A stretch of DNA of 64,000 bases from Secundilactobacillus yichangensis (GTDB lineage: Bacteria; Bacillota; Bacilli; Lactobacillales; Lactobacillaceae): positions 309,744 to 373,743 of the forward strand of contig NZ_BOLK01000001.1 in NCBI RefSeq assembly GCF_016861565.1, read 5' to 3'. A program made the position numbers and the translations under genes. How positions within the stretch are numbered: the first letter of the stretch is position 1; each line of letters starts with the position of its first letter. This document shows positions 7,503 to 16,006 of this stretch, piece after piece. The notes below the pieces were generated by a model. It did no database searches. It was not told the origin of the DNA and saw nothing but the letters and a program-made list of their open reading frames with translations.

Positions 7503-9212
7503 TTATGAATCTGCATCATCATTTGAGTCGTGGTCATCTGGTTCATCAGAATCTGACTGCTCTGAAGTTGGCTGATCACTTGCTCGGTAAACGCCTGGAA
7601 TACTAGAAGTATCGGTGGCGGAATCGCTTGGGTCAGCTCCCAAATTAGTTGCTAAGGGATCACTAACGGTCCGTTCTTCCTCATCTTCTTCTTTAGCATG
7701 GTCCAGCTGAATCTTAATGTCTTCAGAAATTAATGGCAGTTCAATTTGGAAAATTGAACCGTAGCCCAAGGCACTTTCAATACTGATTTTACCATGATAG
7801 GCCTCTATCAGCCGTTTGGCGATTGATAAGCCTAAACCGTTGCCGCCCTTGTTACGGCTTCGTGCTTTGTCCACTCGGTAAAAGCGGTTAAAGACGCGTT
7901 GACGGTTTTCTTCAGAAATCCCCTCACCAAAGTCTTGAACGGCAATCTGTGCAACGTGACCGCTGGAAGACAGTGATAAATGAATCTCTTTACGCTTAAC
8001 CGAATATTTAACGGCGTTATCCAGCAAAATAATCAGCACTTGTTCAAGGTGGTTGCGATAGATTTGTGAATAAGCATGTTTCTTCACATCATCGTCCAAA
8101 ATAAACGTAAAGTCTGGATGAATCATTTTGAAGTCATTGAACACTTGGTTAACGACTTCTTTAATATCAGAAGTCTCGTGATTCATCGTGATCTGAATCT
8201 GCTCAGCACGAGTCAGGTCCAGCATTTCAGTGACCAGACTCTGCATCCGTTTACTTTCCTGCATGGCCGCAGAAAGGGATTCGTTTAACACTTCCGGATC
8301 ATCTTTGCCCCACCGCTGCAACATTTCAATGTGACCTTGGATAACTGCTACTGGTGTTCGTAACTCGTGAGAAACATCCCCCACGAATTGCTGCTGCTGA
8401 TCTATATAACGCTGCATCTGGTCCAGCATATCGTTAAACAATTCACTGAGGTCAGACAATTCATCGTTTCGACGGGTAACTGGTACCCGTTCATCAGACT
8501 GAGGATCTGAACGAACCGCGCGCATGGTCTTGTTAAGACCAATGATTGGCTTAAGTAACAGATCCGCTAAGCAGTAACTGAAAATAGACGCCACAAACAC
8601 GGCGGAAATTACCAGCACAATTAGAATTAACGAAAATCGGTTACGGGCGGCCTTGTACTCAGTCATAGCATTAGAGACCTGCACGTAGCCCAGCAACTGA
8701 TGCCCGTTTTGTGTATAAATTGGCGCACGCCCAACTAACCCATCAAAATTACGGGTCTTTTCCATTTTCATTTCCCGCTTACCCGACAGCCGACTGCTGT
8801 TCACATGAGTATTTCGGGAATTAAAAATTTCTTTTTTCTGGGCGTTAAAAACAGATACCCCAGTACTATCACGGGACAAATCCGTAATGACCGAGTTCTG
8901 ATAAATGTTGGAACCGCCCGATGTCGATCCGCTGGGCTGATTTAAGTTAGGTTGCAAAGCGGTAGCCACGGTAGCTGCCGTAAAGTGACCCTGCAAATTA
9001 TCCACCCGGCTAATGACGGTATCCATAGTACTGCTAACGTGGGTACGCTCCTGTTGAAGCAGTACTCCTGACAGGCCCTGAAACATCAGCACCGAAAAAA
9101 CCACAAAGATAAGAAAGACGCCGGTTGCACTACCCAGCGCCCACTTCCACTTCATCGATAACCGATGTCGCTTTTTTAAGTTTGTTTCATCAATATTTTC
9201 GGTTTCGCTCAT
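7503..9212 (-). CDS. Sensor histidine kinase, ArlS/CovS-like
   Basis: The 569-residue protein has transmembrane helix 1 (about 24-46), an extracytoplasmic loop of about 145 residues, helix 2 (about 193-217), a HAMP linker (about 218-270) and a HisKA dimerisation domain. The H box FVGDVSHELRTP has the phospho-accepting His282. The ATP-binding domain shows N (LDNAVKYS), G1 (FGEGIS), F and G2 (GGNGLGLSIAKRL) boxes. It autophosphorylates and passes phosphate to the regulator encoded just upstream, whose stop codon overlaps this start by 4 bp. ArlS and CovS orthologues control surface proteins, autolysis and stress responses, but no target is proven here. The last 75 residues form an unusual acidic, low-complexity tail rich in Asp, Glu and Ser. 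Confidence 0.93.
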   Translation of the reverse strand: MSETENIDETNLKKRHRLSMKWKWALGSATGVFLIFVVFSVLMFQGLSGVLLQQERTHVSSTMDTVISRVDNLQGHFTAATVATALQPNLNQPSGSTSGGSNIYQNSVITDLSRDSTGVSVFNAQKKEIFNSRNTHVNSSRLSGKREMKMEKTRNFDGLVGRAPIYTQNGHQLLGYVQVSNAMTEYKAARNRFSLILIVLVISAVFVASIFSYCLADLLLKPIIGLNKTMRAVRSDPQSDERVPVTRRNDELSDLSELFNDMLDQMQRYIDQQQQFVGDVSHELRTPVAVIQGHIEMLQRWGKDDPEVLNESLSAAMQESKRMQSLVTEMLDLTRAEQIQITMNHETSDIKEVVNQVFNDFKMIHPDFTFILDDDVKKHAYSQIYRNHLEQVLIILLDNAVKYSVKRKEIHLSLSSSGHVAQIAVQDFGEGISEENRQRVFNRFYRVDKARSRNKGGNGLGLSIAKRLIEAYHGKISIESALGYGSIFQIELPLISEDIKIQLDHAKEEDEEERTVSDPLATNLGADPSDSATDTSSIPGVYRASDQPTSEQSDSDEPDDHDSNDDADS

Positions 9213-9895
9213 GAACGCATCACGTACCCAGTACCACGAACCGTTTGAATGTAGCTCTTTTCACCCGGCCGATCGATTTTGTTTCGTAAGTAACGTACGT
9301 AAACGTCAACCACGTTGGTTTCAACTTCTGATTCATAACCCCAAACTTTATTTAACAAAACATCACGAGCTAATACCACGTTAACGTTTTCCATCAGGGT
9401 CAAAAGCAACTCATATTCACGCTTGGTTAAGTTGATAACTTCGTCGCCGCGACGAACGACACGGTTTTCCTTTTCAATCGTCAAATCTTTATAAGTAACC
9501 GTGGTTTGCTTAAAATCTTTTTGTTCACTTTCGATGTGAATTCGACGAAGCAGTGCCCGAACACGAGCCAATAATTCTTCGATTGCAAACGGCTTGACGA
9601 TGTAATCGTCAGCGCCGTGATCAAAGCCGGAAACCCGATCGATGACAGAATCGCGGGCTGTCATCATGATGATTGGCGTACTCTTTACCTCACGAATCCG
9701 GCGAGCAACATCGATCCCGTTAAGTTCAGGCAGCATTAAATCAAGGAGTATAACGTCAAAATCTTCCGCTAAGGCAGCATCCAAGCCGGTACGGCCATTA
9801 AATTGCACTTCAGTATCGTAACCTTCATGCTTTAATTCCAGCTCAACAAAGCGAGCTAAGTTCTTTTCATCTTCAATAATTAAAATTCGACTCAT
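9209..9895 (-). CDS. OmpR/PhoB-type response regulator, ArlR/CovR-like
   Basis: The 228-residue protein has a receiver domain with acidic pocket ED at residues 8-9, phospho-acceptor Asp52 (LLDLMLP), Thr79 and Lys101 (VKPF). A C-terminal winged-helix DNA-binding domain follows (about 130-226), ending in TVRGTGYVMR. The receiver closely follows the ArlR/CovR pattern (ILIIEDEKNLARFVELEL). The true start is ATG 9895, preceded by AGGAG ten bases upstream; the open frame extends to 9982 without a start site. It overlaps the kinase gene by 4 bp, indicating translational coupling. Confidence 0.94.
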   Translation of the reverse strand: MSRILIIEDEKNLARFVELELKHEGYDTEVQFNGRTGLDAALAEDFDVILLDLMLPELNGIDVARRIREVKSTPIIMMTARDSVIDRVSGFDHGADDYIVKPFAIEELLARVRALLRRIHIESEQKDFKQTTVTYKDLTIEKENRVVRRGDEVINLTKREYELLLTLMENVNVVLARDVLLNKVWGYESEVETNVVDVYVRYLRNKIDRPGEKSYIQTVRGTGYVMRS

Positions 9896-10123
9896 TTTTA
9901 ACGAACTCCTCTTATTTATAATATTCTTGTTTTCGCTCAGAAAAACTTCTGATACACCGCTAATAGTGTACCATACTGTCAATCAAATTACTTTTCCATC
10001 TTACTATATAAATTAAAATTTGGCGAATTAATCTCAATTGAATGAAGAATATTTTCAGTAATTTTTCTCTAGTGAAAAAACTTTTTTCTTTTTAAAAAAC
10101 GAAAAAACAAACGAAAATCAGCT

Positions 10124-10143
10124 TAACCGCGGTTAGCAACCGC
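10124..10143. repeat. Overlapping inverted repeats upstream of adh
   Basis: TAACCGCGGTTA (10124-10135) is a perfect 12-bp palindrome. It overlaps a second inverted repeat, GCGGTT-AGC-AACCGC (10129-10143). They lie about 55 bp upstream of the adh -35 box, a position suited to an activator or repressor site. No known consensus was matched. Confidence 0.55.
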
Positions 10144-10195
10144 TTTCTTAAAATAAAAAGTTTTGAAAATATTCCCTGATTGCTCAAAAGGTCAC

Positions 10196-10224
10196 TTGAA
10201 TTTTTTTAACCTGTGTGTTTAAAT
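10196..10224 (+). promoter_or_regulatory. Candidate adh promoter
   Basis: TTGAAT (10196-10201) and TTAAAT (10219-10224) are separated by 17 bp, with a TGTG stretch just before the -10 box. The elements are imperfect but placed correctly for a strongly expressed gene starting at 10263. Confidence 0.55.
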
Positions 10225-10228
10225 AACA

Positions 10229-10246
10229 TTGTGAAATCATAAACGA
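10229..10246 (+). promoter_or_regulatory. Weak Rex-like operator in the adh leader
   Basis: TTGTGAA at 10229-10235 matches one half of the Gram-positive Rex consensus TTGTGAA-N4-TTCACAA. The second half is poor (4 of 7 positions). Rex is the NADH/NAD+-sensing repressor that often controls alcohol dehydrogenases, so the location just after the promoter is suggestive but unproven. Confidence 0.3.
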
Positions 10247-10262
10247 AAGAGGTTATTGTATA

Positions 10263-11282
10263 ATGAAAGCTGCTGTTGTACGCGACCCAGTTGATGGGTA
10301 TGTTGATATTAAGGATGTTAAACTTCGTGATTTGAACTATGGCGAAGCTTTAGTTGACGTTGAATACTGTGGCCTATGCCACACCGACCTTCACGTTGCT
10401 GCTGGTGATTTTGGTAAAGTTCCTGGTCGTATCATTGGTCATGAAGGTGTCGGAATCGTTTCTAAGCTCGGTAAGGGTGTCACCAACTTAAAAGTTGGCG
10501 ATCGCGTATCTATCGCTTGGTTCTACAAAGGCTGTGGCCACTGTGAATATTGCTTGACTGGCCGCGAAACACTTTGCCGCAACGTTAAGAACTCTGGCTT
10601 CACTGTTGACGGTGCTATGGCACAACAAGTTATCGTTGATGCTGACTACGCCGTTAAAGTTCCAGAAGGTTTGGATCCCGTTGAAGCAACTAGTTTAACC
10701 TGTGCCGGTGTTACTATGTACAAGGCTCTCAAAGTCGGTGAAACTAAGCCTGGCCAATGGGTTGAAGTTGTTGGTGCCGGTGGTTTAGGTAACTTGGCTA
10801 TCCAATACGCTAAGCACGTCTTCGGTGCACACGTTGTTGCCGTTGATGGTAACCCTGACAAGTTAAAGGCTGCCAAGGAAATGGGCGCTGATATCTTAAT
10901 CAACCGTAAGACTCAAAACGTCGCTGAAGAAATTCAAAAACAAGTCGGTGGTGTTAACAACGCCCAAGTTACTGCCGTTAACGATGCTGCATTTACCCAA
11001 TCAGTTAATGCCCTTCGTCCAGATGGCCGTTTAGTTGCCGTTGCCTTACCACAAGGTGATATGAAGCTGAACATTGCTAAGACTGTTCTTGATGGTATCC
11101 AAGTGGCTGGTTCACTTGTTGGTACTCGTCAAGACTTAGCTGAAACTTTCCAATTCGGTGCCGAAGGTTTGGTACACCCAATCGTTCAGACCCGTCGTTT
11201 AAGTGAAGTCAATGACATTATTGACGAAATGAAAGCTGGTAAGATCACTGGCCGTATGGTTGTTGATTTTACTAAGGAATAA
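10263..11282 (+). CDS. adhP: Zinc-dependent alcohol dehydrogenase (AdhP/AdhA type)
   Basis: The 339-residue medium-chain dehydrogenase has catalytic zinc ligands Cys39 (GLCHTD), His60 (IGHEGVG) and Cys147. Four structural zinc cysteines lie at 91, 94, 97 and 105, and the Rossmann motif GAGGLG at 171-176 binds NAD(H). It reduces acetaldehyde to ethanol or acts on related primary alcohols, regenerating NAD+. Codon use is strikingly restricted (GGT, GTT, AAG, CGT), unlike neighbouring genes, and indicates high expression. It is monocistronic between its own promoter and a terminator. AGAGG lies 8-12 bases before the ATG. The fit to this family is complete in length and motifs. Confidence 0.94.
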   Translation: MKAAVVRDPVDGYVDIKDVKLRDLNYGEALVDVEYCGLCHTDLHVAAGDFGKVPGRIIGHEGVGIVSKLGKGVTNLKVGDRVSIAWFYKGCGHCEYCLTGRETLCRNVKNSGFTVDGAMAQQVIVDADYAVKVPEGLDPVEATSLTCAGVTMYKALKVGETKPGQWVEVVGAGGLGNLAIQYAKHVFGAHVVAVDGNPDKLKAAKEMGADILINRKTQNVAEEIQKQVGGVNNAQVTAVNDAAFTQSVNALRPDGRLVAVALPQGDMKLNIAKTVLDGIQVAGSLVGTRQDLAETFQFGAEGLVHPIVQTRRLSEVNDIIDEMKAGKITGRMVVDFTKE

Positions 11283-11310
11283 TCTCTTCCGCTTTCAACT
11301 ATAAATAACA

Positions 11311-11348
11311 AAAAGAACTGGGGATGTTGATCATCTCTGGTTCTTTTT
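11311..11348 (+). terminator. adhP terminator
   Basis: AAAAGAACTGGGGATG pairs, with G-U pairs, to CATCTCTGGTTCTTTT around a short loop, with a T-run at the end. Confidence 0.88.
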
Positions 11349-11502
11349 TGTTAGCTTTAAAACACATCAATTACGAATTCAAGTAAATAGGTCGCTATAA
11401 TTGCTTTTCAGGCACTCTATCGCTACTATTCTGGTGTTCTACTAGCCAATAGCATAAAGCGCGCTACGGTGCAGCTTAGCCCCCTATTCAGACATTAAAA
11501 AA

Positions 11503-11547
11503 AAAGAAGCATCCAGAGACCGCGGTTCTCGTGGATGTTTCTTTTTT
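11503..11547 (-). terminator. rpmF terminator
   Basis: On the minus strand AAGAAACATCCACGAGAACC pairs with GGTCTCTGGATGCTTC around a GC-rich loop, followed by a long T-run (about 9 T). It lies just past the rpmF stop. Confidence 0.88.
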
Positions 11548-11553
11548 AGTTAA

Positions 11554-11733
11554 TTAGTTGTTAGTCTTAACAACCTGACGACCATCATAGAAGCCGCAGT
11601 TAGGGCAAACAACGTGTGATTTACGTAATTCACCACAGTTTGGGCAAGCACTCAAATTAGGTACTTGCAACTTAATGTTTCCTCGACGCATACGTTTCTT
11701 CGTCTTAGAAGTTTTACGTGCTGGTACAGCCAA
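11554..11733 (-). CDS. rpmF: Large ribosomal subunit protein bL32
   Basis: The 59-residue protein is [18 protein letters not shown] followed by two CxxC pairs (CPNCG and CPNCGF), the zinc-binding C+ form of L32. It starts at TTG 11733: the codon is placed correctly after AGGAGGTG, and the mature L32 N-terminus AVPAR follows directly. The open frame extends to 11766 but that adds unrelated residues. L32 is part of the 50S subunit near the peptidyl transferase centre. It is encoded behind yceD, as is usual in Firmicutes. Confidence 0.96.
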   Translation of the reverse strand: MAVPARKTSKTKKRMRRGNIKLQVPNLSACPNCGELRKSHVVCPNCGFYDGRQVVKTNN

Positions 11734-11787
11734 TGGAAACACCTCCTTAAATTTAAAATTATCCACTAGTGAAAGATTTTTAAAGTC

Positions 11788-12351
11788 TTACTTTTCATCG
11801 CCTTTTGACGAATCATCAAAGAAGTTTTTCAACTTAGCAAGACGTGGATCAACAGTTTTAGAATCTGATTCTTCGGCATCTGGGTCACCTTCAATGGTTA
11901 CCTCCCAGTCTTGACCTTCAGGTAACTTATCGGCTGACTGTTCTGCTTTCGTCAGTACTTGCATCGGAATCTGCAACAGCAGATTGTCAGCAATCGCTTT
12001 ATCAACATCAATCACGTCATCTTCAACAACCAGGACCACGTCTGTCTTTTCGTACCGAGCTAATGCTGCTTGAGAAGCAACGTAAAACTCGGTAACGTCA
12101 AAGGCCGTTGGTAATTCTACTGGCGTCAATGAACGCGTCGATGGTACTGTCAGTGTAGCTTTTACGTGTGCGTAAAACAGCACGTCGCCACTACCTTCAA
12201 CACTTACCATTCCATTGATGTGAACTGGGGTTACGTCAAGCACCTCATCCGGATAACGTTCCATCAGATCTGCTTTTAAATCCAGGGCCTCATCGAATTT
12301 GAGTGGTTCATGCCGGTACTCTTTTTGTAACTCGGATAACGACAGCTTCAA
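11788..12351 (-). CDS. yceD: YceD/DUF177 family protein (YlbN-like)
   Basis: This 187-residue acidic protein has the DUF177 core (residues about 20-150). It includes a segment typical of the family, VEGSGDVLFYAHVKATLTVP, but two of the cysteines seen in some members are absent. YceD is implicated in 23S rRNA accumulation and large-subunit biogenesis in plants and bacteria and is almost always encoded beside rpmF, as here. The start is TTG 12351, eight bases after AGGAGG. A near-perfect sigma-A promoter lies just upstream. Confidence 0.9.
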   Translation of the reverse strand: MKLSLSELQKEYRHEPLKFDEALDLKADLMERYPDEVLDVTPVHINGMVSVEGSGDVLFYAHVKATLTVPSTRSLTPVELPTAFDVTEFYVASQAALARYEKTDVVLVVEDDVIDVDKAIADNLLLQIPMQVLTKAEQSADKLPEGQDWEVTIEGDPDAEESDSKTVDPRLAKLKNFFDDSSKGDEK

Positions 12352-12379
12352 TTCAGTATCCTCCTAACGCAACTTTATT

Positions 12380-12408
12380 ATTATAACTATGGGCTGTGAC
12401 GATGTCAA
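12380..12408 (-). promoter_or_regulatory. Consensus sigma-A promoter for yceD-rpmF
   Basis: TTGACA (12403-12408) and TATAAT (12380-12385) are both perfect and separated by exactly 17 bp on the minus strand. This implies strong constitutive transcription of the L32 operon. Confidence 0.9.
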
Positions 12409-12484
12409 GGGAATTTACATGACACGTTAAAAACAACTTCAAAGTCATATTTAAAAGTCGAACTTATTCAAACGAACAGGTGAA

Positions 12485-13639
12485 TTAGACAATTACCGGG
12501 TGCTGTAGCCGGTCTTGATCAGCCCCGCTCAACATTTGGCGCATTAAGCCGGCTTGATAATCCAGCCGGTACGGTCCATTGATCCAATCATCCGTTACAC
12601 GGGCAATTAAAGGCAGCTCAGTTGCTTTTTTAACTTGGTTCAAGTGTTCCTGCCCACGGCGATTAAAACCCAGAACACGCGCGTATCTGAGCGATGTTGG
12701 CAGTTCTACCTGATCGATCTGCAGCAGAACATACACACAAAGCCGTTGCAGCCGGGCATAGGTGAACCGTTTAGTTTTTGCACTGCGCAAAAAATCATCA
12801 AAACTGACACTCGTTAATGCCGCCTGCTTTAAACGATACTCAATCCCCTCACTCATTTGGTAAATTTCATGAAGGTTATCAATCGCGGTTGAGAGCAACT
12901 GAAATCTCAAATATGGCCAATAATCTGCCCAAGTTGTTCGCTGATCTTCACGCAATGCAGTGGCTGTATCCTTAGGGACCAGCTGATCAACCGCTGCCCA
13001 GTTACCTTCCTGCACCGCGTTACGGATTGCTGCCCCGCTGGCAACCGTTGCTTTAGTGCCCACTTGGGTATCCTGATGGGAACTGCCTCGCCGCTGAATC
13101 GGCAGCATTTTCATTGGGTGCGCTAGTTGGTGATTGGCAGCTACATAACTAAAGCCTAAAATATCGTTGGAAGCACGCAGATCCATCCCCGTCTGTTTCT
13201 GCAGATAGTCGTTAAACAACGTTGGGTAAGTTTCGTCAAACCGTTTAAAATGACTGCTGGCATTGGTGGGCTGGTTAGCCACTAAAGTATCAAAATCTAA
13301 GTCAGGATGTTCAGCGCCAAAGGCCAGACTGGTACAGCCTAGTTCGGACAGCAGCTGAACGGCACCCTGCGCAAATAAATGCGCCGGCTGCACGGCAAAC
13401 TGAAACGGTAGTTCAACTACCAAGTCAGCGCCGCCTGAAAGGGCTAACTTAGTCCGCTGCCACTTGTCTAGCAGTGCCGGCTCTCCCCGCTGAACCCAGT
13501 TACCGCTCATCGCCACGACGGTCACATCCGCATGGGTTTGCTGCTTAGCCTGCCGCAGCTGATAGGCGTGACCATTATGGAACGGATTGTATTCCGCTAC
13601 AATTCCCAAAACATTTGCGATGATGGTCACCTCCTGCAA
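12485..13639 (-). CDS. tmcAL: tRNA(Met) cytidine acetate ligase TmcAL (YlbM)
   Basis: The protein, about 380 residues, has the nucleotidyltransferase-like opening GIVAEYNPFHNGH with the HxGH-type motif, and SGNWVQRGEPA. TmcAL acetylates the wobble cytidine of elongator tRNA-Met using acetate and ATP. The full-length open frame to TTG 13639 is reported, but the start is uncertain. A perfect AGGAGG (13630-13635) lies downstream of that TTG, and the codons at proper distance from it are ATC (13624) and ATC (13621). The next TTG (13609) is about 20 bases away. The family normally begins four or five residues before GIV, which fits the ATC codons best. It follows yqeM by a few bases. Confidence 0.92.
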   Translation of the reverse strand: MQEVTIIANVLGIVAEYNPFHNGHAYQLRQAKQQTHADVTVVAMSGNWVQRGEPALLDKWQRTKLALSGGADLVVELPFQFAVQPAHLFAQGAVQLLSELGCTSLAFGAEHPDLDFDTLVANQPTNASSHFKRFDETYPTLFNDYLQKQTGMDLRASNDILGFSYVAANHQLAHPMKMLPIQRRGSSHQDTQVGTKATVASGAAIRNAVQEGNWAAVDQLVPKDTATALREDQRTTWADYWPYLRFQLLSTAIDNLHEIYQMSEGIEYRLKQAALTSVSFDDFLRSAKTKRFTYARLQRLCVYVLLQIDQVELPTSLRYARVLGFNRRGQEHLNQVKKATELPLIARVTDDWINGPYRLDYQAGLMRQMLSGADQDRLQHPVIV

Positions 13640-13643
13640 TCAG

Positions 13644-14378
13644 CTATTTAGAACAAACGAAGAACCAGCGAGTCGTATCCGGCTTGACGCTGGTCTTACC
13701 AAAATCAGCACTGACCCTGACCTGCTTAAACCCAGCTGACTTTAATAAACGTTGATAAGTTGCTAGTTCGTAAGTTCGCTCATGGTGCAGTTCAGCAACT
13801 TCATCGTAAGCATTCTTACCTTCATTATAGGTAAAAAACGTCAAATCATGGTCAACTGAATGGGGTTCCTCACCCGCTTCACTGGACCACATGAAAGCCC
13901 GGTCAGTGTCCCGGTAATTATACATATAGCCAGGATAAACCGTATCCGTTTGGTATGGCGAAATGACGTCAAACAAAAATTGCCCATCATCGTTTAGATG
14001 ACGTGCAACTTGTTCAAATGTTGTCAGCAGTGACGTTTCGTCAGGTAAATAACACAGTGAGTCAGCAAAACAGGTGACCGTCTGATACGTTTCCAGATCA
14101 CTGAGATCAAGCATGTTACCTTCAATCAGAGGCAGCGTAACCTCAGCTTCTCTGGCGTGCTGGTCAGCTAGACTCAGCATTTCATCCGACAAGTCAAAAC
14201 CAGTCACATTATAACCGTCCTGCGCTAACAGTACTGCTAAACGCCCCGCACCGCAGGCGAGTTCCAGCAGTGGCTGCTGTTTGTCAGTTACTTGCTGTTC
14301 AACAAACGAACGCCATTCAAGATACAATTCGCTGTCGAACAGCTCATCGTATAATTTGGCAAAAGTCTGATAAATCAT
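13644..14378 (-). CDS. yqeM: Class I SAM-dependent methyltransferase YqeM
   Basis: The 244-residue protein has a Rossmann methyltransferase fold. The SAM-binding motif I is LLELACGAGRLA (about 37-48), with an acidic motif II (VTGFDLSDEML) and a motif IV region (VTCFADSLCYL). The substrate of YqeM is unknown. Its position directly behind rsfS in the yqeG-yqeM series matches Bacillus subtilis and supports the name. It starts at ATG 14378, overlapping the rsfS stop by 4 bp (ATGA), so translation is likely coupled. Confidence 0.9.
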   Translation of the reverse strand: MIYQTFAKLYDELFDSELYLEWRSFVEQQVTDKQQPLLELACGAGRLAVLLAQDGYNVTGFDLSDEMLSLADQHAREAEVTLPLIEGNMLDLSDLETYQTVTCFADSLCYLPDETSLLTTFEQVARHLNDDGQFLFDVISPYQTDTVYPGYMYNYRDTDRAFMWSSEAGEEPHSVDHDLTFFTYNEGKNAYDEVAELHHERTYELATYQRLLKSAGFKQVRVSADFGKTSVKPDTTRWFFVCSK

Positions 14379-14731
14379 GCTTCGACCCAGTCATCAACGT
14401 TAACTAGCGGTGCTTCTGACCACAATTTTTCCAAATTATAGTGTGCACGTTCGTCCTTTTGGAAAACGTGAACCATGACGTCGCCAAGGTCGATCAATAC
14501 CCAGCGAGCTGCGTCGCGGCCTTCAATCCGTTTAACCGGAATATCAGCCTTTTCACAAGCCTCCTGAACGTTATCAGTAATGGCTTGTACCTGCCGGCCG
14601 GAAGTCGCATCCGTAATCATGAAGTAGTCTGTGATCAGGCTGACATTTTGCATGTCTAAGGCAACGATATCTTCGGCGCGCTTATCTGAAGCGGCTTTAA
14701 CAACAACTTCTAAAATATCTTTACTATTCAT
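14375..14731 (-). CDS. rsfS: Ribosome silencing factor RsfS
   Basis: The 118-residue protein carries the Iojap/RsfS core: VALDMQNVSLITDYFMITDA, ARWVLIDLGDVMVHVF and ERAHYNLEKLW. RsfS binds ribosomal protein L14 and blocks joining of the two subunits when nutrients are scarce. It lies between yqeK and yqeM in a tightly spaced run of genes with overlaps. The length is normal. Confidence 0.95.
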   Translation of the reverse strand: MNSKDILEVVVKAASDKRAEDIVALDMQNVSLITDYFMITDATSGRQVQAITDNVQEACEKADIPVKRIEGRDAARWVLIDLGDVMVHVFQKDERAHYNLEKLWSEAPLVNVDDWVEA

Positions 14732-14743
14732 TAAATTCCTCCG

Positions 14744-15355
14744 TTAATCTTTCAATCCGCTTTGGGGAACCCAAGCGTTGTAAGTATCAATTGTTTTCGG
14801 GTAGATCCGCTGATTATTTTCCAGTAGATACAGCAGCGTATGCTTCGTTTGATAAGCAACTGCCAGTTCAAGACTTTGCGAGGTCAGCAAACGTGCTTTT
14901 TCGACCCCGTCAAAGTCCCGGGCAGGTTCAATGTAATCTGCCATGTAAATAATCTGTGCCAATTTTGTCATATAGCGGTTCCCAGTGGTATGATAACGCA
15001 CGGCATCCAGGATGTCTTCGTCACCAATTCCCAGCTCGGCCTTAATCAGCTCCGCACCAACTAGTCCATGCCAAATAGCGTTATTCCAGTTCACTAAATC
15101 AGGATCTAGCTGATAGTGGTGAATGGCTGCTATAAAGTCCTCATCAGGACGCTGTTTAGCGTAATCGTGGACTAAACCGGCAATTGAAGCTTTTTCGACC
15201 TCAACACCGTATTCCTTAGCTAACTTAATTGCCGTTTGTTCCACCCTCTGAACGTGAGCAAATCGCCCTGGCTTCAATTGTTTGGAAATCTTAGTCAGTA
15301 ATTGATCACGGCTGTCAGCGGTATACCGGCCCGTATACGTTACTATTTCACTCAT
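14744..15355 (-). CDS. yqeK: HD-domain diadenosine tetraphosphatase YqeK
   Basis: The 203-residue protein has the YqeK pattern: FAHVQRVEQTA with the first metal histidine, LVHDYAKQRP with the HD pair, and IWHGLVGAEL and AVRYHTTG with further histidines. These residues bind a di-iron centre. YqeK hydrolyses Ap4A symmetrically, linking it to stress-related dinucleotide levels. The start at 15355 overlaps the nadD end by 8 bp. The neighbours nadD and rsfS are its usual partners. Confidence 0.92.
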   Translation of the reverse strand: MSEIVTYTGRYTADSRDQLLTKISKQLKPGRFAHVQRVEQTAIKLAKEYGVEVEKASIAGLVHDYAKQRPDEDFIAAIHHYQLDPDLVNWNNAIWHGLVGAELIKAELGIGDEDILDAVRYHTTGNRYMTKLAQIIYMADYIEPARDFDGVEKARLLTSQSLELAVAYQTKHTLLYLLENNQRIYPKTIDTYNAWVPQSGLKD

Positions 15356-15980
15356 GATATAGCTGTCGCTCCTTAATGTACTTTGCTACCGGATCCTTCA
15401 CAAAGTATCTGATAGATTGTCCCTGCCTGACCCGGCTGCGAATCATCGTGGAACTAATATCAATTAAAGGAATATCCACCCAGAGTACTGGGTATTTGGA
15501 GGTTACCGGATAGTTTTCACGACGAATACCAACGAATTGTACCAGCTTGACTAAATCATCAATTCGGTGCCATTTGGGCAGGTAATCGACCATGTCACCG
15601 CCAATAATAAAGTAGTATTCATTTTCAGGGTGCTTGCGTTTCAACTCCAGCATCGTGTCATAGGTGTAACTGACGCCGCCCCGCTGAATTTCAGCCAATT
15701 CAATCCCAAAATTAGGGTTATCCGCAATACTGGCCGATACCATTTTGACCCGGTCGGAAGCATCAATCGCTACCTTCCGGTCAACGTGAGGCGGATTGGC
15801 ATCCGGCATGAATAAGACCCGGTCAAGCCCTAACTGTGTCATGACTTGGTCGGCCATAATTAAATGCCCGATGTGAGGTGGATTGAACGTTCCACCGAGA
15901 ATACCGATTCTTTTTTTCTTGATAGTGGCTGCCAGCTGTTCAACAACCTTTGTCTTCGTCTGTTCAACTACCTTAACCAT
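15348..15980 (-). CDS. nadD: Nicotinate-nucleotide adenylyltransferase
   Basis: The 210-residue protein has the nucleotidyltransferase motif GGTFNPPHIGHL (about 29-40) and the C-terminal ISSTMIRSR signature. It converts nicotinate mononucleotide and ATP to deamido-NAD, a late step of NAD synthesis. The N-terminus is about 20 residues longer than the minimal family form (MVKVVEQTKTKVVEQLA); a start within it cannot be excluded. AAGGGG lies before ATG 15980. It is part of the yqeG-yqeM cluster. Confidence 0.95.
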   Translation of the reverse strand: MVKVVEQTKTKVVEQLAATIKKKRIGILGGTFNPPHIGHLIMADQVMTQLGLDRVLFMPDANPPHVDRKVAIDASDRVKMVSASIADNPNFGIELAEIQRGGVSYTYDTMLELKRKHPENEYYFIIGGDMVDYLPKWHRIDDLVKLVQFVGIRRENYPVTSKYPVLWVDIPLIDISSTMIRSRVRQGQSIRYFVKDPVAKYIKERQLYHE

Positions 15981-16006
15981 CGTGATTTCCCCTTACTTCA
16001 AAATGA

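Larger units (their letters stand above)
9896..10262. other. Intergenic region between the divergent two-component operon and adh
   Basis: This 367-bp gap has no credible ORF. It is AT-rich, with homopurine/homopyrimidine runs near 10065-10115. It contains overlapping inverted repeats at 10124-10143, the adh promoter near 10196-10224 and a Rex-like site at 10229-10246, listed separately. No clear promoter for the regulator gene was identified, although a TTGACA occurs at about 9974-9979 on the minus strand. Confidence 0.6.

Noticed and set aside
9896..9982. Longer start of the response regulator at 9982
   Set aside because: The added 29 residues do not match receivers and have no ribosome site; AGGAG fits ATG 9895.
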